Of a stretch of 64,000 nt of DNA, positions 21,769 through 31,108 are shown in pieces. Every line of letters starts with the position of its first letter. Within the stretch, counting starts at the first letter, position 1. The notes beneath the pieces are model-generated. The model did not search any database. It was not told the DNA's origin and worked only from the letters and a program-made list of their open reading frames with translations. The translations under genes and the position numbers were made by a program. The stretch comes from Elioraea tepidiphila DSM 17972 (lineage in GTDB: Bacteria; Pseudomonadota; Alphaproteobacteria; Acetobacterales; Acetobacteraceae). The stretch covers positions 62,001-126,000 of the forward strand of contig NZ_KB899912.1 of the NCBI RefSeq assembly GCF_000378465.1, read 5' to 3'.

Positions 21769-22902
21769 TCAGCACGCCGCGCGCAGCAGCGCCTCGATCC
21801 GCGCCGCGGCACCTGCCCAGCTGAATCGCGCCTGGACCAGGGCGCGCGCCGCGGCCCCGGCCGACCGGCGCGCCGCAGCATCCCGCAGCAGCGCCGCCAC
21901 CGCGTCCGCCAGCCCTGCCGCATCGCGATGCACGAACCCCTCGTGGCCCGGCGGCAGCACGAGCCCGTTGGTCGCGAGCGGCGTCATCACGACGGGCCGC
22001 GCGCAGGCCCAGGCCTCCAGCACCTTGTTCTTGATGCCGACGCCGATGCGCATGGGCGCGATCGACACCCAGGCGCGCCCGAGCACCGGCACGACATCGG
22101 GCACGTCCGCCGCGACCGCGATGCCGGGTCGCGCGGCGAGTGCGGCCACCTCCGGCGCGGGCGTCCGGCCCGCGATCACGAAGCGCGCCTCGGGCACGGC
22201 GGCGGCGATGCGCGGCCAGATCTGATCCGCCGCGAACAGCGCGGCATCGACGTTGGGCGCGTAGCCGAGCGAGCCGAGGAACACCACGGTCGGCGCGTCA
22301 TCCTCGGCGACCAGCGCCTCCTCCGCCGGCACGGCCACGCCGTTCGGCACGACATGCACGCTGTCGCGCCCGCCGATCCAGCGCATCCAGGCGGCATCGC
22401 GCTCGCCCACCAGCACGGTCGCGCTGAAGCGACGCACCGTGCGCCGCGCATAGCGGGTCGCGACGGGAAGTTCGGCGAGATCGCGCAGCCGCTCGCGAAC
22501 GCTCCGGCCGCCGAGCGCGCCACGCCAGAACTCCAGGGGGTTGCAGTCGATCATGTCCATCACCGCGGGCGGCAGGTCGTCGGCCCCGAACCACAGCGCC
22601 TCGGCACCCGGAAACACCAGCGCGCGTGCGGCGGGATGGGCGGCCAGGGCGGTGCGCACGGAGGCGCGCAACGGTGCGTTGTCGAACCGCCACGGGTAGG
22701 TCAGACCCGTCCCCTCCAACCGCACCGGCACGCAGGCGATGCCGTGCGGCGCGGCCTCGACCGGCGCGACCAGGGTGATGCGCCAGGACGCGGCGAGCCG
22801 CTCCAGCAGGTTCGCCACGCGCAGCCCGTAGCCGTCGCGCACCGGCCAGGGCGGCTGCGTGCAGACCGCGAGCAGGCGCGCGGCGTCGGCGGTGTCCGCC
22901 AC
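21769..22902 (-). CDS. Glycosyltransferase family 4 (GT-B), exopolysaccharide type
   Basis: 377 residues. The N-terminal half carries TQPPWPVRDGYGLRVANLL, typical of the sugar transferases of the PEP-CTERM/EpsH-associated type. The C-terminal nucleotide-sugar domain has VFLGSLGYAPNVDAALF, RIGVGIKNKVLEAWACARPVV with the EX7E-like region, and a Ser/Trp-rich end (FSWAGAAARIEALL). Donor and acceptor are unknown. It follows the DUF2125 gene by a one-base gap on the same strand, so the two are co-transcribed. Confidence 0.82.
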   Translation of the reverse strand: MADTADAARLLAVCTQPPWPVRDGYGLRVANLLERLAASWRITLVAPVEAAPHGIACVPVRLEGTGLTYPWRFDNAPLRASVRTALAAHPAARALVFPGAEALWFGADDLPPAVMDMIDCNPLEFWRGALGGRSVRERLRDLAELPVATRYARRTVRRFSATVLVGERDAAWMRWIGGRDSVHVVPNGVAVPAEEALVAEDDAPTVVFLGSLGYAPNVDAALFAADQIWPRIAAAVPEARFVIAGRTPAPEVAALAARPGIAVAADVPDVVPVLGRAWVSIAPMRIGVGIKNKVLEAWACARPVVMTPLATNGLVLPPGHEGFVHRDAAGLADAVAALLRDAAARRSAGAAARALVQARFSWAGAAARIEALLRAAC

Positions 22903-22903
22903 C

Positions 22904-23941
22904 TCAGTTGCGGCCGAGGGTATAGGGGCCGCGCGGCCAGGCGATCTCGGGCAGGCGCGCGACCGGGATGCGCGCCGCCGTCAGTGTGCGCTCCTCCAGC
23001 GCGAGCGGCAGCTCCACCATCGACCCGCCCCCCGGCGCCGGGCGCGACACCGCCGTCAAGGCCAGCCGCACCAGGGCGAGCGCCTGGCGGTCGAGCAGCC
23101 CGGCGCTCCCCACCGCGTCGAGCGCCGGGCGCCAGTTGGCGACCCGGACCGTTCCGGCGCCCATCGGTTGCAGCGCGCGATCCAGCGCCAGCGTCGCGCC
23201 GGCCGAGAGCGCGAGCGGCCCCCAGGCGATCGCGAGACCGCGAAGCTCGATCCGGCCGTCATCCGCCCGCCAGGCGCGAAGGGTCGCCTCGGTGTCGGGA
23301 CCGGGCGGGAACGCGCCTGACACCACGACCTCGCCCGTCGCGCTGCGGATCACGCGCCCGAACGGCACCTCCGCCGCCGGGCCGAGCCGCACCCCCGCCA
23401 GCGCGAAGGCGACGGTCTGGCGCGCGCGCGCGGCCTCATCGCGCGCGCCGGCGAGGCGGAGCGATGCGACCTCCACGGTCTCGCCCGCCTGCACGATGGT
23501 CAGGGTCTCGCCGTCGAGCTGCCAGCGCCGCGGCGGCGCGCCGGGCTCGACGCGGAACGACAGCACGAGCGCGCCGGCCTCGATGTCGGCCGGCGCGGCG
23601 CCCTGCGTGCCGGGGAAAGCAAGGCGGCAGGGGCAGCGGAATGTCACCGTCGCCGCGCGCGGCGCGGAGAGCGGCACGCCCGCTTCGGCCCGCATGGCGG
23701 CGAAGGTCAGCGCCGGCATCAGCCCCGCCGCCGGACGCGACAGCTCCGGCCGCGCGATGGTGACGCCCGCGCGCAACGGCCAGCCGCCGCGCGCGAGACC
23801 GTCATGGCGCACGCGCTCGCCGTCGGGACCGACGCCCTCGATCGCGGCGACGACCGCATTGCCCAGCAGCCACCACGCCCCGGCGTGGACGGCCGCCCCG
23901 ACCACCAGCAGCGCCGCCACCAGCATCCCGATCCGTCGCAT
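22904..23941 (-). CDS. DUF2125 domain protein, membrane-anchored
   Basis: 345 residues from ATG 23941 (MRRIGMLVAALLVVGAAVHA), an N-terminal signal anchor; GTG 23944 is an equally close alternative start. The remainder is beta-rich with repeated short motifs (DGLARGGWPLRAGVTI, the paired cysteines of FRCPCRL, RVANWRPALDAVGSAG). This is the pattern of the alphaproteobacterial DUF2125 family, whose function is not established. Probably periplasmic. Co-transcribed with the downstream glycosyltransferase. Confidence 0.78.
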   Translation of the reverse strand: MRRIGMLVAALLVVGAAVHAGAWWLLGNAVVAAIEGVGPDGERVRHDGLARGGWPLRAGVTIARPELSRPAAGLMPALTFAAMRAEAGVPLSAPRAATVTFRCPCRLAFPGTQGAAPADIEAGALVLSFRVEPGAPPRRWQLDGETLTIVQAGETVEVASLRLAGARDEAARARQTVAFALAGVRLGPAAEVPFGRVIRSATGEVVVSGAFPPGPDTEATLRAWRADDGRIELRGLAIAWGPLALSAGATLALDRALQPMGAGTVRVANWRPALDAVGSAGLLDRQALALVRLALTAVSRPAPGGGSMVELPLALEERTLTAARIPVARLPEIAWPRGPYTLGRN

Positions 23942-24257
23942 CACGCGCCCTGTCCCGCCATGGCGGACGCGAGCATAGCGGCGGACGCGCCGGCTGCCGA
24001 CGCCAGGCTCATCCACACCCCGGATGAACAACCCTCGGGCGCGGTCTCGGTCGCATAAAGGCTATACTTATCAATAGATTGGCCGCGCATCCTGCAGTCG
24101 CCTGAAAGCCGCGGAGGCATCAGGCCCACAGAGTTGTCCACAGCCCGTCCACGCCGCTCCCCACCCGCAAGGGTGGCGCGCAGAGGCCGGGCATCTCATT
24201 TCCCGCGGACGCGCTAGACTGCGCCAGCGATTCCGCCGCCCCGATCCCCGAACCCAC
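23942..24257. other. Divergent promoter region of DUF2125 and xth, with an A+T-rich island
   Basis: 316 bp between divergent starts. About 24054-24082 is strikingly A+T-rich for this genome and contains an imperfect palindrome, CTATACTTATCAATAG (24062-24077), a good place for a promoter or repressor site. No known operator is matched with confidence. Nothing else is recognised. Confidence 0.5.
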
Positions 24258-25085
24258 ATGGCCCGACGTCCCAAGCGCCTCCGTCTCGTCACCTGGAACA
24301 TCAACTCCGTCCGTCTCAGGCTTGCCAGGCTCGCCGACCTCGCCGTTGCGCTGGAGCCCGACGTGATCTGCCTGCAGGAGACCAAGGTCACGGATGCCGA
24401 GTTCCCGCTGCGCGAGGTGCGCGCGACCGGCTACCGCCACATCGTGATCAAGGGAGAGAAGGGCTACAACGGGGTCGCGATCCTCTCGAAGATTCCCCTC
24501 GCGCGCGTCGCGGACACGCCGAACTGGTGCGGCAAGGGCGACTGCCGGCATCTCGCGGTGGATCTCGACATCCCGGGCGCGCCGGTGCGGCTGCACAACT
24601 TCTACGTCCCGGCCGGCGGCGACGTGCCGGACCCGGAGGCGAATCCGAAGTTCCGCCACAAGCTCGACTTCGTTGCCGAGGCGACGCATTGGTTCGGCAA
24701 TGGCGCGGCCAAGGGCGGGCGGCAGATCATCGCGGGCGATCTCAACATCGCGCCCCTGCCGGATGACGTCTGGAGCCACCGCCAGCTGCTCGACGTGGTG
24801 TCGCACACGCCGGTCGAGACCGATCTCCTGACGAAATGGCAGGGCACGGCCGAGGGCTGGATCGACGCGATGCGGCATTTCGTGCCGCCGCCGCAGAAGC
24901 TCTATTCCTGGTGGTCGTACCGCAACCGCGACTGGCGGCTGTCGGACCGTGGCCGGCGGCTCGACCATATCTGGGTCACGCCCGACATGGCGGGCACGCT
25001 GAAGGCCGGGCAGATCCTGAAGGACGCGCGCGACTGGCCGCTCGCCTCGGATCACGTGCCGGTCTGCGTCGAGATGCTGGTCTGA
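24258..25085 (+). CDS. xth: Exodeoxyribonuclease III
   Basis: AP endonuclease / 3'-5' exonuclease of base-excision repair. 275 residues. Metal- and catalysis-related motifs are TWNINSVRLR, CLQETKVTD, GYNGVAILSK, AGDLNIAP, RLDHIWVTPD and ASDHVPVCVEML, together covering the whole EEP fold. A monocistronic gene with its own A+T-rich upstream region. Convergent with pyrC, with only 3 bp between stops. Confidence 0.95.
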   Translation: MARRPKRLRLVTWNINSVRLRLARLADLAVALEPDVICLQETKVTDAEFPLREVRATGYRHIVIKGEKGYNGVAILSKIPLARVADTPNWCGKGDCRHLAVDLDIPGAPVRLHNFYVPAGGDVPDPEANPKFRHKLDFVAEATHWFGNGAAKGGRQIIAGDLNIAPLPDDVWSHRQLLDVVSHTPVETDLLTKWQGTAEGWIDAMRHFVPPPQKLYSWWSYRNRDWRLSDRGRRLDHIWVTPDMAGTLKAGQILKDARDWPLASDHVPVCVEMLV

Positions 25086-25088
25086 CCG

Positions 25089-26441
25089 TCACGCGTCGGC
25101 TGCACGCCTCAGCGTGTCGCCGAACCGCACGAGCTGCCCCGAAGGTTCGCCCAGCAACTCGTCCTCGCGCATGATCGTCCGCCCGCGCAGCACCGTCATC
25201 ACCGGCCAGCCGGTGACATCCATGCCGTCGAACGGCGTCCAGCCGCAGGGCGAGGCGATCCAGTCGTTCGTGATCGTGCGCCTGCGCTTCATGTCCACCA
25301 GCGTGAAATCGGCGTCGTAGCCGGCCGCGAGCCGCCCCTTCCCCACCACGCCATAGACGCGCGCGGGACCCGCGCACATCAAGTCGGCGAGCCGCGACAG
25401 CGAGAGCCGCCCCGCGTTCACGTGATCCAGCATCACCGGCACGATCGTCTGCACGCCGGTGAGCCCCGCGGGACATGTCGGCCAGGGCAGGCGCTTCAGA
25501 TCGGCCGCGTGCGGCGCGTGATCCGATCCCACGACATCGACCGTGCCGTCCCGCACGGCCGCCCAGGACGCATCGTAGTGCCGCCGGTCGCGGATGGGCG
25601 GGTTCATCACGCCGAACCCCTCCAGCCGCTCGTACACGTCGGGCGCGACTTGGGTGAGGTGGTTCATCAGCACCTCGACGGTCGCGACGTCGCGGTAGTC
25701 CTTGAGGTAGTCGAGCTCCTCCGCGGTCGAGACGTGCAGGATGTGCGCGCGTCGCCCGGTCTTGCGCGCGAGCGCCATCAGCCGGCGCGTGCCGAGGAAC
25801 GCCGCCTCGACATCGCGCCACTCCATGTGGCGGATATGCGGATCGCCCTCCTTGAACAGGGGCGCGCGCGCCCTGAGCCGGTACTCGTCCTCGCTGTGAT
25901 AGGCGATGCGGCGGAAGCCGTTGCGCATCACCGCCTCGAGCGAGGCGTCGTCCTCCACCAGCAGATCGCCCGTCGAGGAGCCGGCGAACACCTTGATCGC
26001 GCACACGCCGGGCTCCAGCTCCAGATCGGCGAGCATGCCCACATTCGCCTTGGTCGCGCCGACATAGAGCCCCATGTCCACGAAGGCGCGGCCCGCGATG
26101 TGGTCCCGCTTCCAGGCGAGGCGCTCGGCGTCGGTGATGGCGGGCTTCGTGTTCGGCATGTCGAACACCGCGACCAGCCCGCCGAGGGCGGCGGCCTTCG
26201 TGCCGGTCGCGATCGTCTCGACGTGATCCGCACCCGGCTCGCGCAGATGCACATGCGCGTCGATCAAGCCGGGCAGCACATGCAGGCCGTGCGCGTCGAT
26301 CACCGCATCCGCCTCCGCCGAGCCCGGCACGCCGAGCGCGGCGATGCGGCCCTGACGCACGCCGATATCGGTCGCCTCCTCGCCCCAGGGCAGCACGGCG
26401 ATGCCGCCGCGGAGGATGAGGTCGTAGTGCGGTGCGGGCAT
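25089..26441 (-). CDS. pyrC: Dihydroorotase (class I / amidohydrolase)
   Basis: 450 residues, cyclising carbamoyl-aspartate in pyrimidine synthesis. Metal-binding His pair in DAHVHLREPGADHVE, the carboxylated-Lys region AIKVFAGSSTGDLLV, later metal-binding His residues in AHILHVSTAEELDY and VLMNHLTQ, and Asp in VVGSDHAPH. Length and motifs fit long class I dihydroorotases. A relative such as allantoinase or hydantoinase is less likely given REPG and GSDHAPH. It follows the IDH/IMDH-family gene by 15 bp. Confidence 0.88.
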   Translation of the reverse strand: MPAPHYDLILRGGIAVLPWGEEATDIGVRQGRIAALGVPGSAEADAVIDAHGLHVLPGLIDAHVHLREPGADHVETIATGTKAAALGGLVAVFDMPNTKPAITDAERLAWKRDHIAGRAFVDMGLYVGATKANVGMLADLELEPGVCAIKVFAGSSTGDLLVEDDASLEAVMRNGFRRIAYHSEDEYRLRARAPLFKEGDPHIRHMEWRDVEAAFLGTRRLMALARKTGRRAHILHVSTAEELDYLKDYRDVATVEVLMNHLTQVAPDVYERLEGFGVMNPPIRDRRHYDASWAAVRDGTVDVVGSDHAPHAADLKRLPWPTCPAGLTGVQTIVPVMLDHVNAGRLSLSRLADLMCAGPARVYGVVGKGRLAAGYDADFTLVDMKRRRTITNDWIASPCGWTPFDGMDVTGWPVMTVLRGRTIMREDELLGEPSGQLVRFGDTLRRAADA

Positions 26442-26456
26442 GGGTTGTCCCCCGTT

Positions 26457-27524
26457 TCAGGCGGTGGCGAGCGCGTCGGCGACCGCGGTCGCGAACGCCA
26501 TGGTGCCGGCCACGCCGCCGAGATCGCGCGTGCGCCGCTCCGGCACCGCGAGCACGGCATCCACCGCGCGTTCGATCGCGGCGGCCGCGTCGTTCAGCGC
26601 CGTCACGCCGCGCCGCGTGCCGAGCCAGTCGAGCAGCATCGCCGAGGAGAGGATCAGCGAGGAGGGGTTGGCGATCCCCTGACCGGCGATGTCCGGGGCC
26701 GAGCCGTGCTGCGCCTGGGCGAGCGCGGTCGTGTCGCCCGCGTTGATCGAGGCGCCGAGGCCGAGGCTGCCGGAGAGCTCGGAGGCGAGATCCGACAGGA
26801 TGTCGCCGAACATGTTGGTGGTGACGATCACGTCGAACCGCGCGGCATCGCGCACCAGCAGCGCGGCGGCGGCATCGACGATCGCGTCGTCCAGCGTGAC
26901 GTCGGGGAACTCCTCGGCGACCTTGCGCACCGAGCGCAGGAACAGCCCGTCCGTCACCTTCATCACGTTCGCCTTGTGCACGGCCGTGACCTTCCGGCGC
27001 CGCGTGCGCGCGATCCGGAACGCCGTGCGCGCGATCCGCATGCACGCCCGCTCGGTGATCTTGCGCACCGAGAGGGCGAGGTCGGCGGTCGGCATGAACT
27101 CGCCCGAGCCCAGATACATGGAACGGTCGGCGTAGAACCCCTCGGTGTTCTCGCGCGCGATCACGAGGTCCATGGGCGTGCGGCCCCAGTGCGCGAGACC
27201 GGGCCGCGAGCGCGCGGGGCGGATGTTGGCGTAGAGGTCGCCGCGCGTGCGGAACGCGGCCGAGAGGTTGATGCCGCCCTGCTCGCGCGGCGGGTACTCG
27301 AAGCTCGCGATCGGGCCGAGGATCGTGCCGTCGGCGGCCATGGCGCGCGCGAACACGTCCTCGGGCAGGGTGGTGCCGTGCGTCTTCAGCGTCGCGAGCC
27401 CGACCGCGTGGGTCTCGAAGCGCAGGCCCAGCGCGAACCGCGCATCGGCCGCGCGCAGCACCGCGAGCGTCGCCTCGGTGATCTCCGGCCCGATCCCGTC
27501 GCCGGGCAGCACCACGATATCCAT
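26457..27524 (-). CDS. Isocitrate/isopropylmalate dehydrogenase family protein, substrate uncertain
   Basis: 355 residues, metal-dependent beta-decarboxylating dehydrogenase fold. Motifs are [16 protein letters not shown], the substrate loop INLSAAFRTRGDLYANIRP, ARENTEGFYADRS, KANVMKVTDGLF, the Asp-rich TTNMFGDILSDLASEL and [15 protein letters not shown]. The substrate loop differs from LeuB and resembles NAD-isocitrate or homoisocitrate-type enzymes, and tartrate dehydrogenase is also possible. ATG 27524 matches family starts. It is 13 bp after asnB and 15 bp before pyrC, so it is probably in their transcript. Confidence 0.82.
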   Translation of the reverse strand: MDIVVLPGDGIGPEITEATLAVLRAADARFALGLRFETHAVGLATLKTHGTTLPEDVFARAMAADGTILGPIASFEYPPREQGGINLSAAFRTRGDLYANIRPARSRPGLAHWGRTPMDLVIARENTEGFYADRSMYLGSGEFMPTADLALSVRKITERACMRIARTAFRIARTRRRKVTAVHKANVMKVTDGLFLRSVRKVAEEFPDVTLDDAIVDAAAALLVRDAARFDVIVTTNMFGDILSDLASELSGSLGLGASINAGDTTALAQAQHGSAPDIAGQGIANPSSLILSSAMLLDWLGTRRGVTALNDAAAAIERAVDAVLAVPERRTRDLGGVAGTMAFATAVADALATA

Positions 27525-27537
27525 CCGCTCCTCCGTG

Positions 27538-29304
27538 TCAGTCGCGCGCGGCCAGGGTGTCGAACACGTCGCCCGCGGGCGCAAGCCCGCGCACATGCGC
27601 GCGGTGCCAGAGGGCGTAGAACAGCAGCGTCCAGGCGGCGAAGCCCTCGTGCTTGCCGTGCTTCCGGTACAGCGCGGCCACGGCATCCGGCGCGCAGAGC
27701 TCGGCAACGGCCGGATCGGCGGCAACGAGCCGGCCGAGCCGCTCGCCCTGGCGCGCGATCCAGGCGCCGACCGGCACGGTGAAGCCCTGCTTGCGCGCGA
27801 AGGCGCGCGCCTCGGGCAGGTGCCGGTCGAGCCAGGCGCGCAGCACCCATTTGCCGAGGCCGCCGCGCACCTTCAGCCCGTCCGGCAGGCGGAACGCGGC
27901 GGCCGCGACCGCGGGGTCGAGGAACGGCGTGCGGCCCTCGACGCCATGCGCCATCAGGCAGCGGTCGAGTTTCGTCAAGAGATCGTTCGGCAGCCAGTCC
28001 ACCATGTCGGTCGCCTGCGCGACCATCAGCCGCGTGCGCCCCGGCGAGGCGGCCGCCGCCGCCGCGGCCTCCATGCCGTCGCGCCAGGCCGAGGTCGCGT
28101 GGCGGCGCAGCCCGAGCCGTTCGAGGATGCCGCGCGCGCGCATCACCTTGCCGCCGCGCCACCAGGGCCGCATGGCGGCGCGGTAGCGGCCGTAGCCGCC
28201 GAAGATCTCGTCGCCCCCTTCGCCCGACAGCACCACGGTCACGTCCTGGCGCGCACGGCGGGCGAGCAGCCAGGTCGGCACGATCGCGTAGTCGGCCGCC
28301 GGGTCGTCCATGCACGCGGCGATCGCCGGAAGATGCGTCCAGAAATCGGCCTCGGTGACGGTGATCTCCTCGTGCGCGGCGCCGGCCGCCTGTGCCGCGG
28401 CGCGCGCCGAGGCGCGTTCGTCGGCGGCGGATGGGTCGTCGAAGCCTGCCGTGAAGGCGAGCACGGGCCGGTCGTTCAGGCGGCGCATCAGCGCGAGCAC
28501 GGCCGCGCTGTCGATGCCGCCGGAGAGGAACAGCCCGTAGGGCACGTCACTCCGCTGATGCAGCTCCACGCTCTCGGTCAGCGCGACATCCAGCCGTGCG
28601 AGCGCGGCCGCGTCGTCGATCGCCTCCGGCCCGCCCTCCGGCAGCGCGGCGCGGCGGCGGCGCTCGACGATGCGCCCCTCCTCGATCGCGATCGTCTCGC
28701 CCGGCAGCACGCGACGGATGCCGGGGAAGATCGTCTCGGCGCCGGTGGTGAACTGGAGTTCGAGCAGCTCGTCGCGCGCGCGCGGATCGATCCCGCGCGC
28801 GACCAGCCCGGCATCGAGCAGCGCGCGCGGCTCCGAGGCGAAGGCGAGGCCCTGCTTCGTCTCGGCGAGGTAGAGCGGCTTGATGCCGAACGGATCGCGC
28901 GACAGCACCACGCGCCGCGCCGCGCGGTCATGGATCGCGATCGCCCACATGCCGCGCAGGCGATCCGCGAAGCCGAGCCCCTCGCGGCGATAGAGATGCA
29001 GCGCGGGCTCGCAGTCGCTCCCCGTCGCGAAGGCGACATCCGCCAGCAGGTCGCGCCGCAGTTCGCGATAGGAGTAGATCTCGCCATTGGCGATCAGGGC
29101 CGCGCCGCCCGGCTCGAACAGCGGCTGGTCGCCGCCGGCGACGTCGATGATCGCGAGACGGCGATGCACCAGCGCGGCCCCCGCCGCCACGGTCTGCCCG
29201 GCCCCGTCGGGACCGCGATGCGCGAGGGACGCGTCGAGCGCGGCCAGCACCCCGGTCGGCGCGGTCTCGCCGTGCTTCAGCGCGATGCCAGCGATGCCGC
29301 ACAT
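27538..29304 (-). CDS. asnB: Asparagine synthase (glutamine-hydrolysing)
   Basis: 588 residues. The N-terminal Ntn glutaminase starts MCGIAGIALKHGE with nucleophile Cys2, followed by LAHRGPDGAG and ALIANGEIYSY. The C-terminal synthetase carries the PP-loop LSGGIDSAAVLAL and VVLSGEGGDEIFGGYGRY, then EGRTPFLDP. Members linked to glycosyltransferases often belong to surface-polysaccharide loci, where they amidate sugars rather than aspartate. The immediately upstream GT4 gene (one-to-few-base overlap at 29304) supports that possibility here. Confidence 0.9.
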   Translation of the reverse strand: MCGIAGIALKHGETAPTGVLAALDASLAHRGPDGAGQTVAAGAALVHRRLAIIDVAGGDQPLFEPGGAALIANGEIYSYRELRRDLLADVAFATGSDCEPALHLYRREGLGFADRLRGMWAIAIHDRAARRVVLSRDPFGIKPLYLAETKQGLAFASEPRALLDAGLVARGIDPRARDELLELQFTTGAETIFPGIRRVLPGETIAIEEGRIVERRRRAALPEGGPEAIDDAAALARLDVALTESVELHQRSDVPYGLFLSGGIDSAAVLALMRRLNDRPVLAFTAGFDDPSAADERASARAAAQAAGAAHEEITVTEADFWTHLPAIAACMDDPAADYAIVPTWLLARRARQDVTVVLSGEGGDEIFGGYGRYRAAMRPWWRGGKVMRARGILERLGLRRHATSAWRDGMEAAAAAAASPGRTRLMVAQATDMVDWLPNDLLTKLDRCLMAHGVEGRTPFLDPAVAAAAFRLPDGLKVRGGLGKWVLRAWLDRHLPEARAFARKQGFTVPVGAWIARQGERLGRLVAADPAVAELCAPDAVAALYRKHGKHEGFAAWTLLFYALWHRAHVRGLAPAGDVFDTLAARD

Positions 29305-30332
29305 CAGCGCGCGACCTCGGCAAGAAAGCCGCGCCAGCGCGCGAGCACCGGGGCTTCGGCATGCGCGCGCAGAAAGGCGGCGCGGCCCGCTGCGGCGAGG
29401 GCGCGCGCGCGCGCCGGCTGGTCGCGCAGCGCGGCGATCGCCTCGGCAAGCGCGCGCGCATCCTCGACCGGAACGAGCAGGCCCGTGGTGCCGTGCGCGA
29501 TCAGCTCGGCTGGGCCGGGCGAGGACGCGGCGACCACCGGCCGCGCGGCCGACCACGCCTCCAGCACGACATTGCCGAGCGGCTCGTGACGCGAGGGGCA
29601 GACGAACAGGTCGCAGGCGGCGAGCAGCGCCGCCTGGTCGTCGCGCCAGCCGAGGAAGCGCACGCGCTCGCTCACGCCCAGCCGATCTGCGAGCGCGGTC
29701 AGCGCCGCGCGCTCCTCGCCCTCGCCGGCGATCGCGACGACGACGTCGGGCAGATGCGCGATCGCCTCGATCAGCACGTCGAAGCCCTTGTTGGGATGCA
29801 GCCGGCCCATGGTCAGCACCAGGAACGCGTCGCGCGGAACGCCGAGCGCGGCGCGATCCACCGGCGCGGCGCCGGCGAGATCGGGCGCGAAGTTCGGCAG
29901 ATGGTGCACGCGTGCGCGCGGCCAGCCCTGGCGCGCGATCCACTCGACGATGCCCTGCGTGTTGCCCACCAGGTGGTCGAAGCCGCCGTAGTAGCGGAGA
30001 TCGTAGTAGCCGCCGAGCCGCCCGACCCGCACCCAGGGCCCCGGCGGCGTGAAGCGCGCCGCGCGGTTCATCCAGGCCATCGCGACGCGCGGAGCGAAGC
30101 GGCCGAGCGCGCGCGCAAGCCGCGGCCGCGTCAGCAGGTCGAGCGGCCCGCCGAAGCCGAGCTCGACCGGCGCAAGCCCGCCGCGGCGCAGGGCGGACGC
30201 GCGGTCGGCATCGCGGCGGATCACCGCCAGCACCTCCTCGCCCGCGCCCGCAAGGGCGACGCAGAGCCGGACGAAGAACGTCTCGGCTCCGCCATGATGC
30301 GCGCCCGCCATGATCATCGCCGCGCGCGTCAC
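29304..30332 (-). CDS. Glycosyltransferase family 4 (GT-B)
   Basis: 342 residues from GTG 30332, which overlaps the upstream GT2 stop as GTGA. The N-terminus has AGAHHGGAETFFVRLCVALA, the acceptor-domain start. The C-terminal GT1-type domain has VLTMGRLHPNKGFDVLIEAI, then FVCPSRHEPLGNVVLEAWSA with the EX7E motif. It probably acts on LPS core or capsule together with the GT2 and GT9 genes that precede it. Its stop overlaps the asnB start. Confidence 0.87.
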   Translation of the reverse strand: MTRAAMIMAGAHHGGAETFFVRLCVALAGAGEEVLAVIRRDADRASALRRGGLAPVELGFGGPLDLLTRPRLARALGRFAPRVAMAWMNRAARFTPPGPWVRVGRLGGYYDLRYYGGFDHLVGNTQGIVEWIARQGWPRARVHHLPNFAPDLAGAAPVDRAALGVPRDAFLVLTMGRLHPNKGFDVLIEAIAHLPDVVVAIAGEGEERAALTALADRLGVSERVRFLGWRDDQAALLAACDLFVCPSRHEPLGNVVLEAWSAARPVVAASSPGPAELIAHGTTGLLVPVEDARALAEAIAALRDQPARARALAAAGRAAFLRAHAEAPVLARWRGFLAEVAR

Positions 30333-31108
30333 GAGGCGTCCGGCCGGTGCCGCTCGGGCTCGAGCCGCGCCTTCAGGTGCGCGAGCAGCGGATAGAGCCC
30401 CGCGCAGAGCGCGATCAGCAGCCCCCAGCCGCCCTCGCGATAGCCCTTGCGCGAGACGTAGCACTTGACCGTGCGCGAGACGAACCGGCGCAGATTGCCC
30501 GGAAGCGTGCCGATCTCGCCCGCGGCGAGCAGGTCGGCCGCCTTGGCCGAGCTGTAGCGGTCGAGCCGGCGCAGCACGTCGGAGATGTCGCGATCGACAT
30601 AGTGCTGGATCGCCTGGGTCAGGCGCGGCCCCTTGGTGCCGGTCCAGGCGAGCGACGGATGCACGCGCTGCATGCCCCAGCGCTTCGCCCCCTTGCGCGA
30701 CAGCCGCGGCACCGCCGAGGTGCCGAACGATCCGCCCCAGCCGTGCCGCACCAGGCGCTCGCCGATGAAGTTGTCCACCGGGATCTCGTGCCACGCGTGG
30801 GGCGAGGTCGCGATCACGCGCCGGATCTCCTCGCCCAGGGAAGCGGGGATGCGCTCGTCCGCATCCACCTCCAGCACCCAGTCGCCCGTGCAGGCATCGA
30901 GCCCGGCATTGCGGCGCGCGCCTTCAAGCTCCCAGGCGCCTTCGACCACGCGCGCCCCGGATGCGCGCGCGATCTCGCCCGACCGGTCGGTCGAGCGGTC
31001 GAGCACGACGACGAGTTCGTCGGCGAAGCGCAGCGTGTCGAGACAGGCCGCGAGCCGGGCCTCCTCGTTGCGCGCGACCACCAGCGCGGAGAGGCGCGGC
31101 GCGGTCAC
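30329..31108 (-). CDS. Glycosyltransferase family 2, LPS core type
   Basis: 259 residues. GT-A fold: LSALVVARNEEARLAACL, the DRSTDRSGEIA nucleotide region and EVDADERIPASLGEEI, containing the DxD-type metal site. The C-terminal third resembles WaaE/KdtX-like lipopolysaccharide core glucosyltransferases (FGTSAVPRLSRKGAKRW, then YREGGWGLLIALCAGLYPLL, a membrane-associated segment). GTG start overlapping the upstream GT9 stop. Confidence 0.85.
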   Translation of the reverse strand: MTAPRLSALVVARNEEARLAACLDTLRFADELVVVLDRSTDRSGEIARASGARVVEGAWELEGARRNAGLDACTGDWVLEVDADERIPASLGEEIRRVIATSPHAWHEIPVDNFIGERLVRHGWGGSFGTSAVPRLSRKGAKRWGMQRVHPSLAWTGTKGPRLTQAIQHYVDRDISDVLRRLDRYSSAKAADLLAAGEIGTLPGNLRRFVSRTVKCYVSRKGYREGGWGLLIALCAGLYPLLAHLKARLEPERHRPDAS

